A stretch of DNA of 57,081 bases from Acidimicrobiales bacterium (lineage in GTDB: Bacteria; Actinomycetota; Acidimicrobiia; Acidimicrobiales; RAAP-2). The notes beneath the pieces were generated by a model. The model saw only the letters and a program-made list of their open reading frames with translations, had not been told where the DNA came from and made no database searches. A program made the translations under genes and the position numbers. The stretch's first letter is position 1. Each line of letters begins with the position of its first letter. Positions 51,583 to 57,081 of this stretch are shown here, piece after piece. Location of the stretch: contig JADGOJ010000004.1 of NCBI GenBank assembly GCA_017883045.1, positions 1-57,081 of the forward strand, given 5' to 3'.

Positions 51583-52452
51583 ATGTCCGAAGCCCTTCAA
51601 TTCCTCGTCAAACTGCTCGACCTCGAGACGATCGAGGTCAACACCTATCGGGGCCAGCATCCCGAAGAAGAGCGCCAGCGCACGTTCGGGGGCCAGGTGG
51701 CCGCCCAGGCGCTGATGGCGGCGGGACGAACCGTCGAACGAGGGAGGGTCCACTCGCTCCATTCGTACTTCTTGCGACCCGGGGATCCGCGCATCCCGAT
51801 CCTCTACGAGGTCGACCGCATCCGCGACGGACGGAGTTTCACGACCCGGCGCGTCGTCGCGATTCAGCACGGGCGCGCCATCTACAACATGCAGGCGAGC
51901 TTCCACACCGACGAGGTCAGCCTCGAGCACCAGTTCGACATGCCCGTCGTCCCCGCACCCGAGACGATCGCACCCCTGTTCGAGAGGGTGCAGGAGGAGT
52001 TCGGCGACATCGATGAGTGGTTCAAGCGCCAGCACCCCATCGACCAGCGATTCATCGGTGAGCTCCCGTGGAGTCCCCTGCGCAGCAAGGAGCCGCGCCA
52101 GCGGATCTGGATCAAGGCCGACGGCACACTGCCCGACGACCCGCTGCTGCAGGCTTGCGTGGTGACCTACGCGAGCGACATGAGCCTCTTCGACGCGATA
52201 CTCGCTCCCCACTCGATCCGCTGGGACAACGGATCGTTCATGGGTGCGAGCCTCGACCACTGCATGTGGTTCCACCGCGAGGTGCGGGCCGACGAGTGGC
52301 TGCTCTACGACACCGATTCGCCGATCGCCCACGGGGGGCGCGGCCTCGCACGCGGATTCCTCTTCAACCGAGAGGGCGAGTTGATGGTCTCGATGGTGCA
52401 AGAGGGCCTCACGCGGATCGTCGACCCCGACAAGGAGAGGACGACACCATGA
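51583..52452 (+). CDS. tesB: Acyl-CoA thioesterase II (TesB type)
   Basis: Hydrolyses acyl-CoA to free acid and CoA. The 289-residue double-hotdog protein has RTFGGQVAAQALMAA near residue 32, SLHSYFLRPGDP and the second hotdog with VVTYASDMSLFDAIL, carrying the catalytic aspartate, and SLDHCMWFHREVRADEWLLY. ATG 51583; its stop overlaps the DinB-like start as ATGA, so the two form an operon. Confidence 0.92.
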   Translation: MSEALQFLVKLLDLETIEVNTYRGQHPEEERQRTFGGQVAAQALMAAGRTVERGRVHSLHSYFLRPGDPRIPILYEVDRIRDGRSFTTRRVVAIQHGRAIYNMQASFHTDEVSLEHQFDMPVVPAPETIAPLFERVQEEFGDIDEWFKRQHPIDQRFIGELPWSPLRSKEPRQRIWIKADGTLPDDPLLQACVVTYASDMSLFDAILAPHSIRWDNGSFMGASLDHCMWFHREVRADEWLLYDTDSPIAHGGRGLARGFLFNREGELMVSMVQEGLTRIVDPDKERTTP

Positions 52453-52913
52453 GCCTCGCCGGTGACATCGCCGACTACGAAGCGGCGACGAGGCACTTCC
52501 TCGACGCCGTGGTTCACGTCACCGCCCAGAACATCGACCGTCACGTCGAGGGCGGCTGGAGCGCGCGTCAGGTGATCCATCACGTCGCCGACAGCGAGGC
52601 CCAGTCCTACGCGCGCCTCCGACGGCTGCTCGCTGAACCGGCCGGATCGACGATCCAGGGGTACGACGAAGCGGCCTGGGCCGAGTGCGTGGCGCTCGGC
52701 TACATGGAACTGCCCACCGAGCACTCCCGCGAGGTGTTCAGGGCTGTTCGACAGGCCTCGTTCGACGTGCTGGGACGGCTGAGCGAGGACGACCTCGATC
52801 GCTACGGCGAGCACTCCGAGTCGGGCCGCTACACACTCGCAATGTGGCTCACCACCTACCGCCAACACCCCCGCGCGCACGCCGCCCAACTGCTCGAGGC
52901 GATCGAGGCCTAG
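52449..52913 (+). CDS. DinB-like domain protein
   Basis: A 154-residue four-helix-bundle protein of the DinB/DUF664 superfamily. Histidines in WSARQVIHHVADSE (about 38-51) and near the C-terminus (HPRAHAAQL) are placed to bind a metal ion. Members include thiol transferases (bacillithiol/mycothiol-dependent) and proteins of unknown role. Coupled to the thioesterase by ATGA overlap. It abuts the end of gltA. Confidence 0.78.
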   Translation: MSLAGDIADYEAATRHFLDAVVHVTAQNIDRHVEGGWSARQVIHHVADSEAQSYARLRRLLAEPAGSTIQGYDEAAWAECVALGYMELPTEHSREVFRAVRQASFDVLGRLSEDDLDRYGEHSESGRYTLAMWLTTYRQHPRAHAAQLLEAIEA

Positions 52914-54185
<1,272 letters not shown>

Positions 54186-54250
54186 AATTCCTCGATTCGT
54201 CTTTTGGGGCCGTGCCTATCGTATGCGAACCCGACGACGACCCTGTTGAA

Positions 54251-55246
54251 TCAGCCGTTGCCCGATGGCGCCATCGTCACCTGGTAGGTCCGGCTCCTCG
54301 TCATGCCCGACGCGGCCGGCGCCCCAATCAGTGAAATCGTCAACGTCGCGTGCTCGCTGGGCGCGGTGGTGAACAGGTTCGGCACGAACGCGAAGGACCG
54401 CAGCGGGCCGAGGGTCGTCGAGATGGTCTGGCTCTGCGCGGCACCGTGGGCTGGCCTGAGTGTCACGCGCAGGGTCACCGGCTGGTTCACGTAGCCCGCG
54501 TTCACCACCGAGACGCCCAGGCGGATCGACGTGACGGGTGACAGAACGAGGGTGCCCGCGGGTGCGGGAAGCGGCGATGGCGTGACCTCCACCGCGGCGA
54601 TCCCGATGCCTCGAGCGGGGGCGAGCGAGGGTGCCGCGAACAGCGTCGAGAGCCCGTTGGTCGCGTCGAAAGTCGCGCTCGCGCTGGCGAGCGCCGGAAG
54701 CGTCACGCGACCGGGCTCGAGCGCCAGTCCCCACCGGTCGAAGTTCCACTCACGGCTCGTGTCGAGCAGCGTCTGCGCGGGGTCGGCCACCGCCTTGGAC
54801 GACGCCGGGATCGCGGGCCAGGGGAGGCTGAGCGCGCGAGCCACGCTGGCCAACAGCGACTGATAGGCGTCGACACGTTGCTCGGTGAGCTGGGCCACCG
54901 CGTCGTTGATCCCGTGGGCCAGCCGGGGCCGGCGCAACTGGTCGGCCTCGCTGACCCAGGTGGGCAGCAGCTGATCGAGCTGGCCGAGGCGCGCCGCGAA
55001 GACCGGGCGGGTCAGGGACTGGCCGTTGGCCAGCAGGTAGGCCAGGTGGCTGTCGAATTCGTTCTCCTGGGCGACGAGCTGGCTCGCGAGCTGTCCGAAG
55101 CTGCGGTTCTCACTGCGCCGCGGGCCGATCGCCCCGTGGGCGGACCGGGTCACGTCACGCGCAAACAGCAGCGCCAGCAGCGTCGCCGCCAGCGCGAGGG
55201 CGAGGAACAACGTCTGTCGACGACGTTGCGCACGGGTACGGGCCAC
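54251..55246 (-). CDS. Unrecognised membrane-anchored extracytoplasmic protein
   Basis: A 331-residue protein I do not recognise. Its N-terminus is basic (ARTRAQRRRQ) followed by one transmembrane or uncleaved signal helix at about 11-30 (TLFLALALAATLLALLF). The remainder is Ala/Ser/Leu-rich and probably outside the cell. It has a helical first half (about 45-150, LVAQENEFDSHLAYLLANGQ, weakly reminiscent of septum-associated membrane proteins) and a beta-rich second half with repeated VTxRLGVSVVNAG and TLRVTLRP-type strands, like an Ig-like or CARDB fold. GTG start 55246. It follows rmuC by 21 bases, so the two are likely co-transcribed. Confidence 0.7.
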   Translation of the reverse strand: MARTRAQRRRQTLFLALALAATLLALLFARDVTRSAHGAIGPRRSENRSFGQLASQLVAQENEFDSHLAYLLANGQSLTRPVFAARLGQLDQLLPTWVSEADQLRRPRLAHGINDAVAQLTEQRVDAYQSLLASVARALSLPWPAIPASSKAVADPAQTLLDTSREWNFDRWGLALEPGRVTLPALASASATFDATNGLSTLFAAPSLAPARGIGIAAVEVTPSPLPAPAGTLVLSPVTSIRLGVSVVNAGYVNQPVTLRVTLRPAHGAAQSQTISTTLGPLRSFAFVPNLFTTAPSEHATLTISLIGAPAASGMTRSRTYQVTMAPSGNG

Positions 55247-55267
55247 GTCGTAAGAACTTACTCGTCC

Positions 55268-56590
55268 CTAAAATTGCCCTTCATCCTCCACGCCCTCGAG
55301 TTCGAGGATCTCCGAGACGCCCTCGGGCAACGGATTGTCAGGGTCGATCCCCCACTTGCTCTCGTTGAGGCTGGTGGTGAGTTCATGGACGGGGCCGAGC
55401 TCGGGCAAGTCCTTCGCCCGCTTCGCTCCACCCAGCTTGCGTACGTCGAGGGCCGCGGGGATCAGACGAGACTCGAAGGACTTGACGAGCTTGTTGTACT
55501 CGCTCACCCCGGTGTCGAGCGCCTTGCCCATCTTCGCCATTGGCTCGGCGACGAGACGGATCCGGTCGAAGATCGTCTCGGCGGTCTGGTAGATCCGCTC
55601 GGCGTTCAGTGCGATCTGGTGCTGACCGAGCACCATCGCCACCGACCACAGCAGTGACCAGAGGTTCGTCGGACCCGCGATGAGAACTCGTTCCTTCGCC
55701 GCGTACGTGACGAGATCGGGATCGGCGTCGAGTGCCGCTGAGATCGCGAAGTCGCTCGGCACGAAGCACACGACGAACTCGGGGGCCGGCGTGATGACCT
55801 CCCAGTAGCCCTTCTCATTGAGCTTCTTCACGTGGCCACGAAGGTCCTTGGCGTGCTTCGCGTAGAACCCCCTGCGCTCCTCGACGTCTTCGGAGGCGAG
55901 TGCCGACTCGAACGCATCAAAGGGGAACTTCGCGTCGATGGCGATGCTGGTGCCGTTGGGCATGCGCACCACGCAGTCCGGGCGCAGTCCGCGACCGGAG
56001 TCGTTGGTGCTCGTCACCTGCATGTCGTAATCGATGTTCTTGCGCAGCCCCGACATCTCGAGGACGTTGGCCAACTGGATCTCTCCCCAACGACCACGCT
56101 GGTCGCTGCGGCCGAGCAGTTGATTGAGTCGTCGGGTCTCCTCTTGGGCCCGCTTCTGGGCCTCCAACAGCTCCTCGGCCTTGCCCTTCACGTCCGAAAG
56201 GGCACCGGCGTTCTGGGTGTTGAAGTCGGCCAGGTTCTTCTTGTACTCCCCGAGCAGGGTCTCGAGGGGTTTGAGGGTCGAGTCGAGTTTCGACTCTCGA
56301 AGCTTGACCAAGTCCTCCTGGGACTGGCTGAACTGCTGGACGGTCTGGAGCAAGACCCGGTTCGACAGGTTCTCGAACGTCCGCTCCATGTTCTCGATCG
56401 CCGTCGCGTGGTCCGCCCGCTGCCGCTCCAGGAGGTCGTTGGCGGCGGTCAGTTGCGTGTCGCGCACCGCCAGGGCCGATTCGGCCCGGGTCACTTCGTC
56501 GCGCAGCGACTGCGAGCGCTTCATCGAGAGCCCCCACATGACGGCGACGCCCAGCGCGAGGCCTATGACGCCCGCGACCACTCCCACCAT
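55268..56590 (-). CDS. rmuC: DNA recombination protein RmuC homologue
   Basis: A 440-residue protein with an N-terminal hydrophobic helix (about 1-20), a long coiled coil (about 22-160) and the RmuC catalytic-like domain with GRWGEIQLANVLEMSGLRKNIDYDMQV (about 176-202), RPDCVVRMPNGTSIAIDAKFP and FVPSDFAISAALDADPDL. RmuC limits recombination at inverted repeats in E. coli and has a PD-(D/E)xK-like nuclease fold. ATG 56590. Divergent from the PhoU-domain gene. Confidence 0.92.
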   Translation of the reverse strand: MVGVVAGVIGLALGVAVMWGLSMKRSQSLRDEVTRAESALAVRDTQLTAANDLLERQRADHATAIENMERTFENLSNRVLLQTVQQFSQSQEDLVKLRESKLDSTLKPLETLLGEYKKNLADFNTQNAGALSDVKGKAEELLEAQKRAQEETRRLNQLLGRSDQRGRWGEIQLANVLEMSGLRKNIDYDMQVTSTNDSGRGLRPDCVVRMPNGTSIAIDAKFPFDAFESALASEDVEERRGFYAKHAKDLRGHVKKLNEKGYWEVITPAPEFVVCFVPSDFAISAALDADPDLVTYAAKERVLIAGPTNLWSLLWSVAMVLGQHQIALNAERIYQTAETIFDRIRLVAEPMAKMGKALDTGVSEYNKLVKSFESRLIPAALDVRKLGGAKRAKDLPELGPVHELTTSLNESKWGIDPDNPLPEGVSEILELEGVEDEGQF

Positions 56591-56656
56591 CTCTACCCCT
56601 TCGACCGAACACCCCCACCCTAGATAAGCGCTGTAACACGGCAGTAGCCTTTGGCC

Positions 56657-57081
56657 ATGTACCGGCTATTTCGCCAGAGGAGCGAGCCCGAGCTCGACGA
56701 GCCGGTCGACACCAGTGAGAGCGAGCAGTTGCGCCCCCAGGTGGTGCAGATCTTCGCCTTGGTCGGCGAGGCGATCGCCGGAGCGACCCACGCGCTGCTC
56801 GCCGGGGACCGCGAGCTGGCCAAGCGGATCGTCGAACAGGACATCGAGATCGACAACCTGGTCAACTCGGCAGTGTCCGCCACCGAGAACCGATTGCTCG
56901 AGAACACCTCGATGGACGTCGAGGAGCGCGGCCGGCTCCTGACCCTGATGCGGATACTCCCCGAAGTCGAGAGGAACGGCGACCTCGCCGAACACATCGC
57001 ACGGCGCGCGGCGCGCGGACTCGGCAGCGAGATGTCGCCGCGAAGCAGGGGCCTGGTCGAACGCATGGGTGAGGTCGCATC
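56657..57081 (+). CDS. PhoU-domain protein, N-terminal part (cut by window edge)
   Basis: Open from ATG 56657 to the window end (141 codons) with no stop. The translated sequence, MYRLFRQRSEPELDEP at the start, contains a PhoU-type helical domain with VVQIFALVGEAIAGATHALLAGD, KRIVEQDIEIDNLVNSAV and the signature ILPEVERNGDLAEHIARRAA, matching the conserved lERIGD-nIa pattern of PhoU. PhoU proteins restrain phosphate uptake or bind metals. Whether this is the classical two-domain phoU cannot be seen because the C-terminus is missing. Confidence 0.8.
   Translation, partial: MYRLFRQRSEPELDEPVDTSESEQLRPQVVQIFALVGEAIAGATHALLAGDRELAKRIVEQDIEIDNLVNSAVSATENRLLENTSMDVEERGRLLTLMRILPEVERNGDLAEHIARRAARGLGSEMSPRSRGLVERMGEVA

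Overview
The window is high-GC chromosomal DNA from a bacterium of the phylum Actinomycetota. The class Acidimicrobiia is my best guess from overall gene style, but no rRNA gene is present to confirm it. Supporting signs are GTG/TTG-rich start codons, zinc-type ribosomal proteins (S4, S14, L36), NusG with an acidic N-terminal extension, an RpoC with a long charged helical insert after the zinc ribbon, an actinobacterial-type citrate synthase, an MptB-like mannosyltransferase and a DevS-like GAF histidine kinase. No phage, transposon, CRISPR array or rRNA gene was seen. Coding density is very high and no stretch over 300 bases lacks a gene; the longest gaps (209-283 bases) hold promoters and leader RNAs and are annotated.

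Region 1 (1-13.5 kb, almost all minus strand): groEL (cut by the window edge) and groES behind a promoter overlapped by two CIRCE-like operators; a divergent MFS transporter; then, in transcription order, rplM-rpsI-glmM-glmS-acpS-alr-udg-tsaE-tsaB-rimI-tsaD-pdxH. This set joins amino-sugar and D-alanine supply for peptidoglycan, carrier-protein activation, the t6A tRNA-modification enzymes and PLP supply. Many of its junctions are GTGA stop/start overlaps.

Region 2 (12.6-48.1 kb, minus strand): a near-continuous gene-expression super-cluster. In transcription order it is tRNA-Thr, tRNA-Met, rpmG, tRNA-Trp, secE, nusG, rplK, rplA, rplJ, rplL, rpoB, rpoC, rpsL, rpsG, fusA, tuf, then the S10 genes (rpsJ to rpsQ), the spc genes (rplN to secY), adk and map, then infA-rpmJ-rpsM-rpsK-rpsD-rpoA-rplQ and truA. 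Internal promoters or leaders lie before rplJ, rpoB, rpsL, rplC, infA and rplM. The only interruption is a three-gene plus-strand island between map and infA: a PNPOx-like flavin/cofactor-binding protein, a GAF-domain histidine kinase and a NarL-type response regulator. This head-on sensory module inside the translation cluster is the most distinctive feature of the window.

Region 3 (48.1-57.1 kb, mixed strands): a GNAT acetyltransferase, an MptB-like polytopic mannosyltransferase, tRNA-Tyr, a YajQ-family protein, a GtrA-family membrane protein, acyl-CoA thioesterase II with a DinB-like protein, citrate synthase, an unrecognised membrane-anchored protein, RmuC and the start of a PhoU-domain protein.

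Other points of note are a probable CTG start codon for infA, an L10 leader with two mutually exclusive pairings, a structured rpsJ-rplC leader, and long charged C-terminal tails on L22, S3 and L10.
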